Below, one piece after another: positions 16,748-25,961 of a stretch of 64,000 bases of DNA. A program made the position numbers and the translations under genes. The stretch spans positions 1 through 64,000 of the forward strand of contig JAGIAH010000011.1 in assembly GCA_017744915.1 (NCBI GenBank), in the 5' to 3' direction. The stretch comes from Agrobacterium tumefaciens. Its GTDB lineage: Bacteria > Pseudomonadota > Alphaproteobacteria > Rhizobiales > Rhizobiaceae. How positions within the stretch are numbered: the stretch's first letter is position 1; each line of letters begins with the position of its first letter. Under the pieces are notes generated by a model, which was not told the origin of the DNA, did no database searches, and saw only the letters and a program-made list of their open reading frames with translations.

Positions 16748-16779
16748 GGAGCGCCCGGCGGCCGAAAGCCCGCTGGCGC
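16729..16779 (+). promoter_or_regulatory. Mutually exclusive hairpins of a leuA attenuator
   Basis: Hairpin A pairs 16729-16739 with 16754-16764 (11 continuous pairs, two of them G-U). Hairpin B pairs 16751-16755 and 16757-16761 with 16770-16779 (10 pairs, one bulged C). They share 16754-16761 and cannot coexist. A ribosome stalled on the Leu codons would leave hairpin A free to form; one finishing at the stop (16745-16747) would cover its left arm and allow hairpin B. Weak point: no T-run follows hairpin B (the sequence is AAACGCTCTTC), so termination may need a factor. Confidence 0.55.
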
Positions 16780-16888
16780 AAACGCTCTTCATCTCGAAAT
16801 CTCATTTTATACTGGATTTAGGCCCCGAGAGGCCGCGCATTCGCCGATGGCTTGAAGAAGCCCGCGGACTGCGCAAGGAGGAAGCGAA

Positions 16889-18598
16889 ATGGACGGCAAG
16901 ATCACCAATATTTCCAAGGGTATGACCGACGCGAGCGTGAAGTATCGCCCTTACCCCACCATCAATATCCCTGACCGCACCTGGCCGGGCAAGACCATCG
17001 ACAAGGCGCCGATCTGGTGTTCGGTGGACCTGCGCGACGGCAACCAGTCGCTGGTCAACCCCATGGGCCACGACCGCAAGGCGCGCATGTTCAAGCTGCT
17101 GCTCGAAATGGGTTTCAAGGAAATCGAGATCGGTTTCCCTTCCGCCTCGCAGACGGATTTCGATTTTGCCCGCTGGTGCGTGGAAGAAGGCAATGTGCCG
17201 GACGATGTGTCCCTGCAGGTGCTGGTGCAGTGCCGTCCCGAGCTGATCACCCGCACGTTTGAAGCGCTGGAAGGCGCCAACAAGCCGATCATCCACTTCT
17301 ACAACTCCACCTCGGAACTGCAGCGCCGCGTGGTGTTCGGCAAGGATGTGCACGGCATCAAGCAGATCGCCGTTGATGCCGCCAAGATGATCACCGACAT
17401 GGCGGCCAAGGCCGGCGGCGGTTACCGCTTCGAATATTCGCCCGAGAGCTTCACCGGTACCGAGCTGGAAGTGGCGCTGGAAATCTGCAACGCCGTGGTC
17501 GAGGTGGTGAAGCCGACGGCCGACAACAAGTTGATCCTGAACCTGCCTTCCACGGTGGAAATGGCGACGCCGAACATCTATGCCGACCAGATCGAATGGA
17601 TGTGCCGTAATATCGACAATCGCGAAAACGTGATCATCTCGCTGCATCCTCATAATGACCGCGGCACGGGCATCGCGGCAACCGAACTGGGCCTGATGGC
17701 CGGTGCCGACCGCGTCGAAGGCACGCTGTTCGGCAATGGCGAGCGCACCGGCAATGTCGACGTCGTGACGCTGGCGCTGAACATGTATACGCAGGGCGTC
17801 GATCCCGAGCTGGATTGCCGCGATATCGAGCGTATCAAGGCGGTCTATGAATATTCCAACGAGATGACGATCCCCGAGCGCCACCCCTATGTCGGCGAAC
17901 TGGTCTATACCGCGTTTTCCGGCTCGCATCAGGATGCGATCAACAAGGGCATGAAGGCGATCAAGGTCGCCAACCATCCCGTCTGGGAAGTGCCCTATCT
18001 GCCGATCGACCCGAAGGATGTCGGCCGCTCCTACGAGGCGATCATCCGTATCAACTCGCAGTCCGGCAAGGGCGGCATCGCCTATATTCTGCAGCAGGAT
18101 TACGGCATCAACCTGCCGCGCAACCTGCAGGTGGAGTTCCGTGAGGAGATCCAGCGCATCACCGATGAAGAGGGTGTGGAACTGCCGGCCAAGCGCATTT
18201 ACGAGCGCTTTATCGAGCGTTACGTGACGCAGCCGAATGCGCGCATCAAGTTCGTGGATCACCACACCTATCCGGCCGGCGATTTCAAGGGCGTGCGCAT
18301 CGTTGCCGCGGAAATCACCGACAATGGCGAGGTGAAGCGCATCGAGGGCAAGGGTACGGGTCCGATCGACGGATTCATCAATGCGCTGTCGGTCTATCTC
18401 GGGGTTGATCTGTCGGTGAATGATTATTCGGAACATTCGCTGCAGCATGGCTCGAATGCGTCTGCCATTGCTTACGTTGAGATGGAGCATCCGGGCGGCA
18501 AGCTGTTCGGGGCGGGGATCAACACGAATATCGTGGCGGCGTCGCTGGAGGCGATCGTTTCGGCGGCCAATCGGGTGCTGGAAGAGCGGGCTAGGTAA
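16889..18598 (+). CDS. leuA: 2-isopropylmalate synthase
   Basis: A 569-residue 2-isopropylmalate synthase of the long form, condensing acetyl-CoA with 2-ketoisovalerate as the first committed step of leucine synthesis. DLRDGNQSLVNPM (about residues 48-60) holds the metal-binding Asp and catalytic Arg; LHPHNDRGTG carries the metal-ligand histidines. The C-terminal third is the LeuA regulatory dimer domain that binds leucine for feedback inhibition. AAGGAGG stands upstream of the ATG. It is preceded by a leader-peptide attenuator candidate and followed by an inverted repeat element. Confidence 0.96.
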   Translation: MDGKITNISKGMTDASVKYRPYPTINIPDRTWPGKTIDKAPIWCSVDLRDGNQSLVNPMGHDRKARMFKLLLEMGFKEIEIGFPSASQTDFDFARWCVEEGNVPDDVSLQVLVQCRPELITRTFEALEGANKPIIHFYNSTSELQRRVVFGKDVHGIKQIAVDAAKMITDMAAKAGGGYRFEYSPESFTGTELEVALEICNAVVEVVKPTADNKLILNLPSTVEMATPNIYADQIEWMCRNIDNRENVIISLHPHNDRGTGIAATELGLMAGADRVEGTLFGNGERTGNVDVVTLALNMYTQGVDPELDCRDIERIKAVYEYSNEMTIPERHPYVGELVYTAFSGSHQDAINKGMKAIKVANHPVWEVPYLPIDPKDVGRSYEAIIRINSQSGKGGIAYILQQDYGINLPRNLQVEFREEIQRITDEEGVELPAKRIYERFIERYVTQPNARIKFVDHHTYPAGDFKGVRIVAAEITDNGEVKRIEGKGTGPIDGFINALSVYLGVDLSVNDYSEHSLQHGSNASAIAYVEMEHPGGKLFGAGINTNIVAASLEAIVSAANRVLEERAR

Positions 18599-18610
18599 GC
18601 TTGCTTGGAG

Positions 18611-18786
18611 GGTGTGGTTTACCCCCCTCTGTCCTGCCGGACATCTCCCCCACAAGGGGGGAGATCGACTCGCGGTCAGGTCTCGGCCATCTCTACATTT
18701 GAGAGTGAAGCGGTGGTAGCGCTCCTTGCTGATCTCCCTCCTTGTGGGGGAGATGCCCGGCAGGGCAGAGGGGGGTGAACCACACC
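18611..18786. repeat. Palindromic intergenic repeat element (inverted 56-base arms)
   Basis: The left arm (18611-18666) and right arm (18731-18786) are reverse complements at about 51 of 56 positions, with 64 bases between them. Each arm holds a smaller hairpin-prone core, CATCTCCCCCACAAGG and its complement. The composition and layout match dispersed intergenic elements common in Rhizobium and Agrobacterium genomes (RIME-like). It lies between convergent genes and may act as a two-way transcript end. Confidence 0.82.
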
Positions 18787-18808
18787 CACCGACATCACGG
18801 CCCGGACT

Positions 18809-19759
18809 CTACTTCCCCAACCGCGAAAACCCCAGCGGCCGCCCGTTTTCATAAAACACCCGCACATCCTCCAGCGCGACGCCCGTTCCTGTCTCATCAA
18901 GGCTATGGCGCTCACAGGCGACATTCCATGTGCCGGGGCCACCGGAAATATGGAAAAGATTATAGGCTGCGCGCGGTTTTTCACCGCCCGGTCCCTGACT
19001 GGCGGAGGAAATGCCAACGACCGGGATGTGGTCCTCCCCATGATGGGTATTCAGCCAATAGACCGTGTTCAAATGCGTATGACCATGCAGCACAAGTTCC
19101 GCACCGCCGACGCCGAGTGCGGCAGCGAAACGGCGGATGCCGATCATGCGCTTGTGTGTGGCGGCCGCACCCCGGATCGGCGGATGATGGATCATCACCA
19201 CGCGGAACAGCCCCTGTTCCCCGGCTTTTTTCAGGAGTTCCGCCGTGGCGCGGGCCTGCCGGTTGCCGAAATAGCCGGTGGCTGAAAAGGGCGGTGTAGC
19301 AATCGAGGTGGAGCAGCCGATCAAAGCCACGGGGCCACGCACCCGCATATAGGGGAAAATCTTGCGGTCATCGTCCCATTCCGGTGGGTCGCCGTCACCG
19401 CGCACATAGGGATACCAGGCCTGCATGGCCTTGTCGTGTGCGCCGGAAACATAGGCGTCGTGATTGCCGGGAACCACGGAGGTTTTTTCAGGGTCGCCCA
19501 CTTCCTCCAGCCAGTCGGCGGCGGCGCGGATTTCGATGCCGGTCGCAAGATTGACGAGATCGCCGGTAATAGCCAGATGATCCGGCGATTTTGCTTCCAG
19601 ATCGTCCAGCAGCTTTTCCAGAGTATCGGTGAAGAGGTGCTTGCGGCGGTTGCGGTGCCAGTTGACGAAACCGGTAATCCGTTTCGATGCAAGTTCCCGG
19701 AAAGTGAGTTTTGGCAGTGGCCCTAAATGGACGTCTGAAATATGGGCAAGTTTGAACAT
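18809..19759 (-). CDS. Calcineurin-like metallophosphoesterase
   Basis: A 316-residue metallophosphoesterase with all five dinuclear-metal motifs in order: DVHLG (Asp9, His11), ITGDLVN, VPGNHDAYV, MIHHPPI and LHGHTHLNTV. It hydrolyses a phosphodiester or phosphomonoester; the substrate is not apparent. It has no signal peptide, so it is cytosolic. A similar but distinct enzyme is encoded at 40595. The ATG at 19759 gives the family opening FKLAHISDVHLG. It is divergent from the Nudix gene, with 66 bases between. Confidence 0.85.
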   Translation of the reverse strand: MFKLAHISDVHLGPLPKLTFRELASKRITGFVNWHRNRRKHLFTDTLEKLLDDLEAKSPDHLAITGDLVNLATGIEIRAAADWLEEVGDPEKTSVVPGNHDAYVSGAHDKAMQAWYPYVRGDGDPPEWDDDRKIFPYMRVRGPVALIGCSTSIATPPFSATGYFGNRQARATAELLKKAGEQGLFRVVMIHHPPIRGAAATHKRMIGIRRFAAALGVGGAELVLHGHTHLNTVYWLNTHHGEDHIPVVGISSASQGPGGEKPRAAYNLFHISGGPGTWNVACERHSLDETGTGVALEDVRVFYENGRPLGFSRLGK

Positions 19760-19825
19760 GGCGGCAGAGATAACCTATGATATGCCGCGCGTCCAATAAA
19801 AGCCGGCAGGCGGGGAGAAACCAGG

Positions 19826-20317
19826 GTGAATGACGAGACAACCGGGCGGCAGGCCCGTCCGTTCCATATGCGTGTCTTCATCCGCTTTCTGCATTTCGTT
19901 TTTCTGTTCACGCGGGGTGCAACGCTTGGCGTGCGTGCTGCCTGTTTCGATGAAAAGGGCAGGATTTTTCTGGTGCGGCACACCTATCTGCCCGGCTGGT
20001 ATCTGCCGGGCGGCGGGGTGGAGCGCGGCGAAACCCTGCTGGCGGCGCTGCACAAGGAAATCCGTGAGGAAGGCAATCTTGAAGCAGCCTCAAAGCCGGA
20101 GCTTTTCCACGTTTATCTCAATCTGGAAGGCAGCAATCGCGATCACGTCGCGCTCTACCGGCTGGCGGTTACCCAGACGCAACCGAAAAAGCCGGACCAT
20201 GAAATTGCCGAGAGCGGCTTTTTCGACCTCACCGCGCTACCGGAAGGGGTGACGGCCGCCACCCGCCGCCGCCTTGCCGAACTTGCCGGCGAAGCGGCGG
20301 CTGCCGACCACTGGTAG
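19826..20317 (+). CDS. Nudix hydrolase
   Basis: A Nudix pyrophosphohydrolase of 163 residues from the GTG at 19826. The Nudix box GGGVERGETLLAALHKEIREEG (GX5EX7REUXEEXGU) is intact, with the metal-binding REEG glutamates. The flanking YLPGWYLPGGG and late VALYRL are usual for the family. The substrate is unknown. An ATG at 19868 is an alternative start that would remove 14 charged residues; neither has a strong Shine-Dalgarno site. Confidence 0.85.
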   Translation: MNDETTGRQARPFHMRVFIRFLHFVFLFTRGATLGVRAACFDEKGRIFLVRHTYLPGWYLPGGGVERGETLLAALHKEIREEGNLEAASKPELFHVYLNLEGSNRDHVALYRLAVTQTQPKKPDHEIAESGFFDLTALPEGVTAATRRRLAELAGEAAAADHW

Positions 20318-20334
20318 CGGCGGGAGGTTTTTCG

Positions 20335-21327
20335 TCAGGCGAGCGCCTCGCGGCCATGGGCCATGGTCAGGTCCAGCTCGGGGCCGACGGGCACGACGCC
20401 GGTCGGATTGATGGTGCGGTGGCTGCGGTAATAATGTTCCTTGATGTGGCGCATATCGACCGTCTCCGGCACGCCCGGCGTCTGGTAAAGATCGCGCAGG
20501 TAACCCGTCAGGTGCGGATAGTCGTGGATGCGGCGGATGTTGCATTTGAAATGGCCGACATAAACGGGGTCGAACCGCACCAGCGTGGTGAACAGGCGCC
20601 AGTCGGCCTCCGTCTGCTCCGCGCCGAACAGGAAACGCCGGTCCTTCAGGCGGTCTTCCAGCATATCCAGCGTTTCGAACACCTTCACCGCATTCTGCTG
20701 ATAGGCATCCTGGGTGGTGGCGAAACCGGCCTTGTAGACGCCGTTATTGACGGTGTCATAGATGACGTCGTTCAGCGCATCGATCTCTGCGCGCAGCGCT
20801 TCGGGGTAGTAATCCGCGTCCGATCCGGTGAGATCGTTGAAGGCCACGTTGAACATGCGGATGATTTCCGCCGATTCATTGGAGACGATGGTGCTGCGTT
20901 TTTTATCCCACAGCACCGGCACGGTGACGCGCCCGGAATAGTTGGGGTCCGCCCTGGTGTAGACCTGCCAGAGCGTGGAGGAGCCGAAAAGGGGATCTTC
21001 TGTCGCGCCCGGCGTGCGCTCACCCTCAGGCTTGAACTCCCAGCCGTTTTCCAGCATCAGCGGATCGACGACGGAGACAGAGATCAGGTCTTCCAGCTTT
21101 TTCAGCTTGCGGAAAATGAGGGTTCGGTGCGCCCACGGGCATGCGAAGGAGACATAGAGGTGGTAACGATCCTTCTCCGCCTCGAAACCGCCTTCACCGG
21201 AAGGGCCGGGCGCGCCATCCACTGTTACCCAGTTGCGGAACTTCGAGGCGCTGCGCTTGAAATGCCCCTTGGTTTCCTTGGTGTCATACCAGACGTCTTT
21301 CCATACGCCTTCCACCAGCATGCCCAT
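20335..21327 (-). CDS. Glutathionyl-hydroquinone reductase (Xi-class GST)
   Basis: A 330-residue Xi-class glutathione transferase (YqjG/ECM4/PcpF type). Cys63 in SFACPWAHRTLIFRK is the catalytic cysteine of the N-terminal thioredoxin-like domain; the helical domain follows from about residue 170 with the typical NNGVYKAGFATTQ segment. These enzymes release glutathione from glutathionyl-hydroquinones, repairing quinone adducts. AAGGAGAT precedes the ATG. No quinone degradation genes are adjacent. Confidence 0.9.
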   Translation of the reverse strand: MGMLVEGVWKDVWYDTKETKGHFKRSASKFRNWVTVDGAPGPSGEGGFEAEKDRYHLYVSFACPWAHRTLIFRKLKKLEDLISVSVVDPLMLENGWEFKPEGERTPGATEDPLFGSSTLWQVYTRADPNYSGRVTVPVLWDKKRSTIVSNESAEIIRMFNVAFNDLTGSDADYYPEALRAEIDALNDVIYDTVNNGVYKAGFATTQDAYQQNAVKVFETLDMLEDRLKDRRFLFGAEQTEADWRLFTTLVRFDPVYVGHFKCNIRRIHDYPHLTGYLRDLYQTPGVPETVDMRHIKEHYYRSHRTINPTGVVPVGPELDLTMAHGREALA

Positions 21328-21622
21328 GACGATCTCCTTGATTGTTTCATGGCCGCGATACTACCCGTTTCTCACCATGCCGCGAACCCGCAAGGCATTG
21401 AACAATGCGTTTCCGGTCGCTCAGGGGCTGAATGGTACGGCCCCGAGATTTGTTCTGGACGGGGGGTGATTTTCCTGATAATTGCGATTTTCACAAATCT
21501 GAGGAAATTTTTGATTATGATCGAACCACGGATGCTCCGACGACGCTGACGCTCCTGAACGCCTTCACCGGCGCAGCCGTCATCTATTGTCGCATCCGCA
21601 TTCTGGAAGTTTCGGTCTCTTC

Positions 21623-22192
21623 ATGTCCAAGCACGATCTTGTCTACCTCACCGAGGACGCGTCGCACGACGCCATCATCGAAGTCATCAACGAAGAAGCA
21701 TTTGGCCCCGGCCGGCATACCCGTGCGGCAGCGCGTATCCGCGAGCAGGGCCCGCATGATCGGTCGCTCTCCTTCGTTTGTGCCGATGACGGCGAGACGA
21801 TCGCTTCGGTGCGCATGACGCCGGTTCTGGCCGGTGGGGTGAAGGGTCATATGCTTGGCCCGCTCGCGGTGCGGCCTTCCCACAAGAATATGGGCATTGG
21901 CCGGGAACTCGTCCGGATCGCCATTGCGGCGGCAAGGCGCAAGGGCTCCGAAGCCGTGATCCTGATTGGCGATCCGCCCTATTACATGCCGCTCGGTTTC
22001 GAAAAGGTCGCTTATGCGGCGCTCGATTTTCCCGGCCCGGTGGACCCCAACCGGGTGCTGGTCGTGCCGCTTGGCGACGACGTGCATCAGCGGCTGAAGG
22101 GCAAGATCGGCTGGCGCAAATGCGAGGCCATCATGTCGGCCGCCACGGCGGAAGACGAGGGCTTTGAGGAGCCTCTCAGGGTTTACGGCTGA
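21623..22192 (+). CDS. GNAT-family N-acetyltransferase
   Basis: A 189-residue acetyltransferase of the GNAT fold. The acetyl-CoA motif LAVRPSHKNMGIGRELVRIAI (V-x-P-x4-GIG) spans about residues 80-100 and the following DPPYYMPLGFEKV is the usual beta-5 and last-helix region. It resembles the YhbS-type predicted acetyltransferases; the substrate is unknown. ATG 21623 is preferred over a TTG at 21587 because family similarity starts there, though its ribosome site is weak. Confidence 0.8.
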   Translation: MSKHDLVYLTEDASHDAIIEVINEEAFGPGRHTRAAARIREQGPHDRSLSFVCADDGETIASVRMTPVLAGGVKGHMLGPLAVRPSHKNMGIGRELVRIAIAAARRKGSEAVILIGDPPYYMPLGFEKVAYAALDFPGPVDPNRVLVVPLGDDVHQRLKGKIGWRKCEAIMSAATAEDEGFEEPLRVYG

Positions 22193-22518
22193 AGGTTTTT
22201 CTTCTCAGCATGATATTGTCCCCATCCGTCATTCCGGCCTTGAGCTGGAATCCAGCCGACGCGCGTCAGCGCGGCGGGGAAAATCTCCTTTCAACCCAAG
22301 GGCTTGGGCTGGCTTGACCCCGGATCTAGTCCGGGGTGACGGAAGGGATGTTGCGAGCTACGGTAACATCGGGACTGCCGTGGCCAGTCCTCGCGGGGTG
22401 AAAACCTTGAACACCGGGGGCTGCCTCGAAACAACGCGTCGCGCTTCACAGAATTCAATTCCGTTTCCTCCCCCTATGCGATAGCTAGGGGAAGTCGATT
22501 TCTGCGAAGGGGCGGGGC
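22193..22518. repeat. Intergenic region with two hairpin repeat units
   Basis: No gene is seen in this 326-base gap. It holds two related hairpins: ATTCCGGC/GCTGGAAT around CTTGA (22231-22251) and CCCCGGA/TCCGGGG around TCTAG (22318-22336). The flanking GTCAT and GGTGAC ends are in opposite orientations, so together (22228-22340) they form one inverted mosaic element of the sort dispersed through alphaproteobacterial genomes. Confidence 0.7.
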
Positions 22519-23832
22519 ATGACGGCAATCACCATGAATGATGCATTGGAGCGCGCCGGCGCCGGCGCCTATCAGCGACGGCTGATGGGCATTTTTGGCC
22601 TCGTCTGGGCGGCGGATGCCATGCAGGTTCTGGCCGTCGGCTTCACCGCCGCCTCGATCGCCGCAACCTTCGGCCTGACCGTGCCGCAGGCGTTGCAGAC
22701 CGGAACGGCGTTCTTTTTCGGCATGCTGCTCGGTGCTGCCGGTTTCGGGCGGCTGGCGGATCGGTATGGCCGCCGCCGCGTGCTGATCGTCACCGTGGCC
22801 TGTGATGCCCTGTTTGGCGTGCTTTCGGTCTTCGCACCGGATTTCACCATTCTGCTCGTCCTGCGGTTCCTCACCGGGGCTGCGGTGGGCGGCACGCTGC
22901 CGGTGGATTATGCGATGATGGCCGAATTCCTGCCGGCGAAAAATCGCGGGCGCTGGCTGGTCTTTCTCGAGGGCTTCTGGGCTATCGGGACATTGATCGT
23001 GGCGCTGGCGGCCTGGGGTGCCAGCCTTGCGGGTGTGGCCGATGCCTGGCGTTATATTTTCGCCGTGACGGCCTTCCCGGCCGTTCTTGGCCTCGGGCTT
23101 CGTTTTCTGGTGCCGGAATCGCCGCTTTATTTGCTGCGCAGCGGGCGATCGGAAGAGGCCAAGGCCGTCGTCAACCGTATGCTGGTGACGAATGGCCGCG
23201 CGCCGCTCGATGCCGGAACCGGGCTTTTCCAGCCTGACGTGGCCAAGGGGCAGGGGATATTTTCACCCGCGCTCCGGCAGCGCAGCATCATGATCCTCGC
23301 CATCTGGTTCCTCGTTTCCGTCTCCTATTACGGCGTCTTCACCTGGATGCCCGCGAAACTGGCGGGAGACGGTTTCGGTTTCGTGCGCGGTTATGGTTTT
23401 CTGGTGCTGGTGGCGCTGGCGCAAATCCCCGGCTATGCGCTTGCCGCCTATGGCGTCGAAAAATGGGGCCGCAAGCCGACGCTGATCGGTTTTTGCCTGC
23501 TCTCGGCGCTCGGTTGCCTGCTCTTCACGCTCGCCTCTGCTGGCGCGATGATTGCCGCCTCGCTGCTTATCATGAGCTTTGCCCTGCTTGGCACCTGGGG
23601 CGCGCTTTATGCCTATACGCCGGAGCTTTACCCGACGGAATCACGGGCGACCGGCATGGGAGCCGCAGGCGCCATGGCAAGGCTCGGCGGGCTATTGGCG
23701 CCGTCTCTGCTGGGTTATGCCATCGCGCAGGGCTTTGGGGTCGCAATCGGCATTTTCGCCGGGCTGCTGGTGTTGGCCGCCATGGCGGCGACCATGATCA
23801 ATGCGGAAACGCGGCAGGTGGCGCTCACCTGA
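22519..23832 (+). CDS. MFS transporter, sugar/aromatic-acid type
   Basis: A 437-residue major facilitator permease with 12 predicted membrane segments. The cytosolic loop motif GRLADRYGRRRVL between helices 2 and 3 and its repeat KWGRKPTL between helices 8 and 9 are clear; VPESPLYLLRSGRSEEA in the central loop and YTPELYPTESRATG late in the chain are typical of the sugar/SV2/NiaP-like branch. The ligand is unknown; niacin, shikimate or an aromatic acid are possibilities. The ATG follows GAAGGGGCGGGGC. It is convergent with the next gene. Confidence 0.83.
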   Translation: MTAITMNDALERAGAGAYQRRLMGIFGLVWAADAMQVLAVGFTAASIAATFGLTVPQALQTGTAFFFGMLLGAAGFGRLADRYGRRRVLIVTVACDALFGVLSVFAPDFTILLVLRFLTGAAVGGTLPVDYAMMAEFLPAKNRGRWLVFLEGFWAIGTLIVALAAWGASLAGVADAWRYIFAVTAFPAVLGLGLRFLVPESPLYLLRSGRSEEAKAVVNRMLVTNGRAPLDAGTGLFQPDVAKGQGIFSPALRQRSIMILAIWFLVSVSYYGVFTWMPAKLAGDGFGFVRGYGFLVLVALAQIPGYALAAYGVEKWGRKPTLIGFCLLSALGCLLFTLASAGAMIAASLLIMSFALLGTWGALYAYTPELYPTESRATGMGAAGAMARLGGLLAPSLLGYAIAQGFGVAIGIFAGLLVLAAMAATMINAETRQVALT

Positions 23833-23887
23833 AATTTCTTGCGGCCAATGGCCTGACCACGCAGGATCAGGCCATCCGGTTCTTGCC

Positions 23888-24853
23888 TTATAGTGCCGTA
23901 TAGTTGACCGGCAGCCAATCGTAATTGGTGCTGTCGGTACGCACATGGCCGATGCCGGGGAAGGCGATATGCGCGCCGGCCACCAGATATTTGCCTTTAA
24001 CCGCCTGCCGGAATGCCAGGTCACGCGCGACGACGGCGGCTTTCTGGTCGACGTCGAATTCGATGGCGACATTCGGCTCGTCGAACTGGAGGATATCGCC
24101 ATGGGTGATATCGCCCCAGAAGACGATCTTCTGGCCTTCGCTTTCCAGAACGACAGCGCTGTGGCCGGGCGTGTGACCGGCATAAAGGATGGAGCCGAGG
24201 CCGGGAACCGGCGCGGCATTGTCGCCGAAGGTCTCGAATTTGCCGGCATCGACATAGGGCTGGATGCTTTCCTTCGCTTCGGCATAACTCTTCTTCAAGG
24301 CTTCCGGCGCGGTCTTGGCTTTCGCGTCATCAAGCCAGAAGGCGGCCTCGCGCGCATTGACCCTGAGCGTCGCATTGGTGAAGACGCGCTTGCCATGCGC
24401 CGATAGCCCGCCGGAATGGTCCGTATGGATGTGGGTGAGGATGATGTCGTCTATCTCGCTGGCCTTGTAGCCGGAGGCCTCGATATTGGCGACAAGCCGG
24501 CCAAGGCTCGGACCGAGATAGGTGCCGGTGCCGGCATCGATCAGCACCAGCCTGTCTTCGGTGTTGACGAGAAAGGCATTGACCGAAGTGGGCGTCTCTT
24601 CCGGCAGGAAGGCATCCTGCAGCACCTTCGCCGCGTGGTCCGGCGTGGTGTTGGTGTAGATTTTGGCGAGCGGCAGCGCGATGACGCCGTCCGAAAGGGC
24701 GGTGACTTCGACCTTGCCGACCATCAGCCGGTAAAAGCCGGGTGCCTGTGTGGCGGCAAGGGGCGCCCTGGCGAATGCGACGCTGGGCGCAACGAACGGT
24801 GCGGCGATGATGGCGCTGGCGGCACCCTTGAGAAGTGAACGGCGTGATGGCAT
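23888..24853 (-). CDS. Tat-exported MBL-fold metallo-hydrolase
   Basis: A 321-residue metallo-beta-lactamase-fold hydrolase with a twin-arginine signal (MPSRRSLLKGAASAI, then a hydrophobic stretch to about residue 29), so it should be exported folded with its zinc bound. The zinc motif is LTHIHTDHSGGL, followed by AGHTPGHSAV and VFWGDITHG. The arrangement resembles lactonase-type MBL enzymes, but nothing proves an acyl-homoserine lactone substrate. It is divergent from a LysR gene across 87 bases, which suggests LysR control. Confidence 0.85.
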   Translation of the reverse strand: MPSRRSLLKGAASAIIAAPFVAPSVAFARAPLAATQAPGFYRLMVGKVEVTALSDGVIALPLAKIYTNTTPDHAAKVLQDAFLPEETPTSVNAFLVNTEDRLVLIDAGTGTYLGPSLGRLVANIEASGYKASEIDDIILTHIHTDHSGGLSAHGKRVFTNATLRVNAREAAFWLDDAKAKTAPEALKKSYAEAKESIQPYVDAGKFETFGDNAAPVPGLGSILYAGHTPGHSAVVLESEGQKIVFWGDITHGDILQFDEPNVAIEFDVDQKAAVVARDLAFRQAVKGKYLVAGAHIAFPGIGHVRTDSTNYDWLPVNYTAL

Positions 24854-24940
24854 GGGGAGCTCCTGAGTTCGAGGAAAGTCTTGAAAGTTTCCGCACTCCA
24901 GCTAAGTGTAGGCGAGCCAGCAATCAAATCGATGTGACTT

Positions 24941-25894
24941 ATGCAAACTATCGATCATTTCAATCTCCGCTCTTTCGACCTTAATCTTCTCATAGCCTTC
25001 GACGCGATGATGGAGGAGATGAGCGTCACGCGGGCAGCACGACGGCTGAAAATCCAGCAGCCGGCCATGAGCCACAATATCTCCACCCTGCGCAGCCTGT
25101 TTCAGGATGAGCTTTTCATTCGCGTAGGGCAGGAGATGAAACCGACGGCGCGGGCGCTCAATCTCGCCGGGCCGGTAAGGCAGGCACTCAGGCAGGCGCA
25201 GGCGGCGGTGCTGACGGCGGATGTGTTCGATCCGGCGACGGAGCGCCGCACCTTCCGGCTGGGCATGTCGAGTGAGGTGGAATTGCTGCTATTGCCGGAT
25301 CTGACGGCGCGGCTGCGCGAGATCGCACCCGGCATCCGTATTCTCGCCCGCAGCGGGCAGGAACAGGAAATCACCGCGATGCTGGATACGGGCGTGATCG
25401 ACATGGCTGTCGGATGCACCTATTCCAAAGAGCAGCGCCACCATTGCGAGCCGCTCTACTCCTCCAGCGTGCTTTGCTGTTTCAATCCGGCCTTGCTCGA
25501 TCTGCCCAATCCGGTGGGGCTTGAAACCTATATGGAGGCCAAACATGCCGTCATATCGCAGACGGACAGCCTGCATGGCTGCATCAAGGATGCGCTGGAA
25601 CTGAGCGGTATCGAGATCGACGTTGTCGCGGCGGCGCCGGATTTCCTCTCGGTTCTGGCAACGGCGCGATCCTCGGCGGTGCTGGCCACCGTGTCCTCCC
25701 GCATCGCGCTGCGTTATGCGCCGATGCTGGGACTGGAAATAAGCCCCGTGCCCGTAACGCTGAAATTCCCGCCCGTTGCCATGGTCTGGTCATTGCAGAC
25801 CGATGCGGATGCCGGCGCCGTGTGGCTTCGCCAGCAAATCCGCGAGGCCATGGGCCGGACGGTCGATGGCGGGGTGTCAGGTATTGCCGCCTGA
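24941..25894 (+). CDS. LysR-family transcriptional regulator
   Basis: A 317-residue LysR regulator: an N-terminal winged helix (FDLNLLIAFDAMMEEMSVTRAA, then RLKIQQPAMSHNISTLRSLF) and a periplasmic-binding-like effector domain from about residue 95. The opening LRSFDLNLLIAFDAMM is like NodD/SyrM-class members. It is transcribed away from the MBL hydrolase gene, the usual setting for a LysR protein and its target. A ribosome site is poor and the start is set by domain homology. Confidence 0.85.
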   Translation: MQTIDHFNLRSFDLNLLIAFDAMMEEMSVTRAARRLKIQQPAMSHNISTLRSLFQDELFIRVGQEMKPTARALNLAGPVRQALRQAQAAVLTADVFDPATERRTFRLGMSSEVELLLLPDLTARLREIAPGIRILARSGQEQEITAMLDTGVIDMAVGCTYSKEQRHHCEPLYSSSVLCCFNPALLDLPNPVGLETYMEAKHAVISQTDSLHGCIKDALELSGIEIDVVAAAPDFLSVLATARSSAVLATVSSRIALRYAPMLGLEISPVPVTLKFPPVAMVWSLQTDADAGAVWLRQQIREAMGRTVDGGVSGIAA

Positions 25895-25961
25895 GGCGCT
25901 TCCGCATTTCCGGCCGGAAAACCGGTCTCCGCCTTTGCCGGAAGTGCTCCGGATGTGAATT

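Noticed and set aside
16802-18655. 617-codon open frame opposite leuA
   Set aside because: No family similarity and no ribosome site; leuA on the plus strand is certain.
23888-24853. MBL hydrolase as an acyl-homoserine lactonase of the quorum-quenching type
   Set aside because: The zinc motif is shared by many MBL enzymes and the Tat signal is unlike AiiA/AttM; left as an unassigned hydrolase.
24854-24940. LysR-box (T-N11-A) search between the MBL and LysR genes
   Set aside because: Several loose matches but no clear dyad, so no operator is called.
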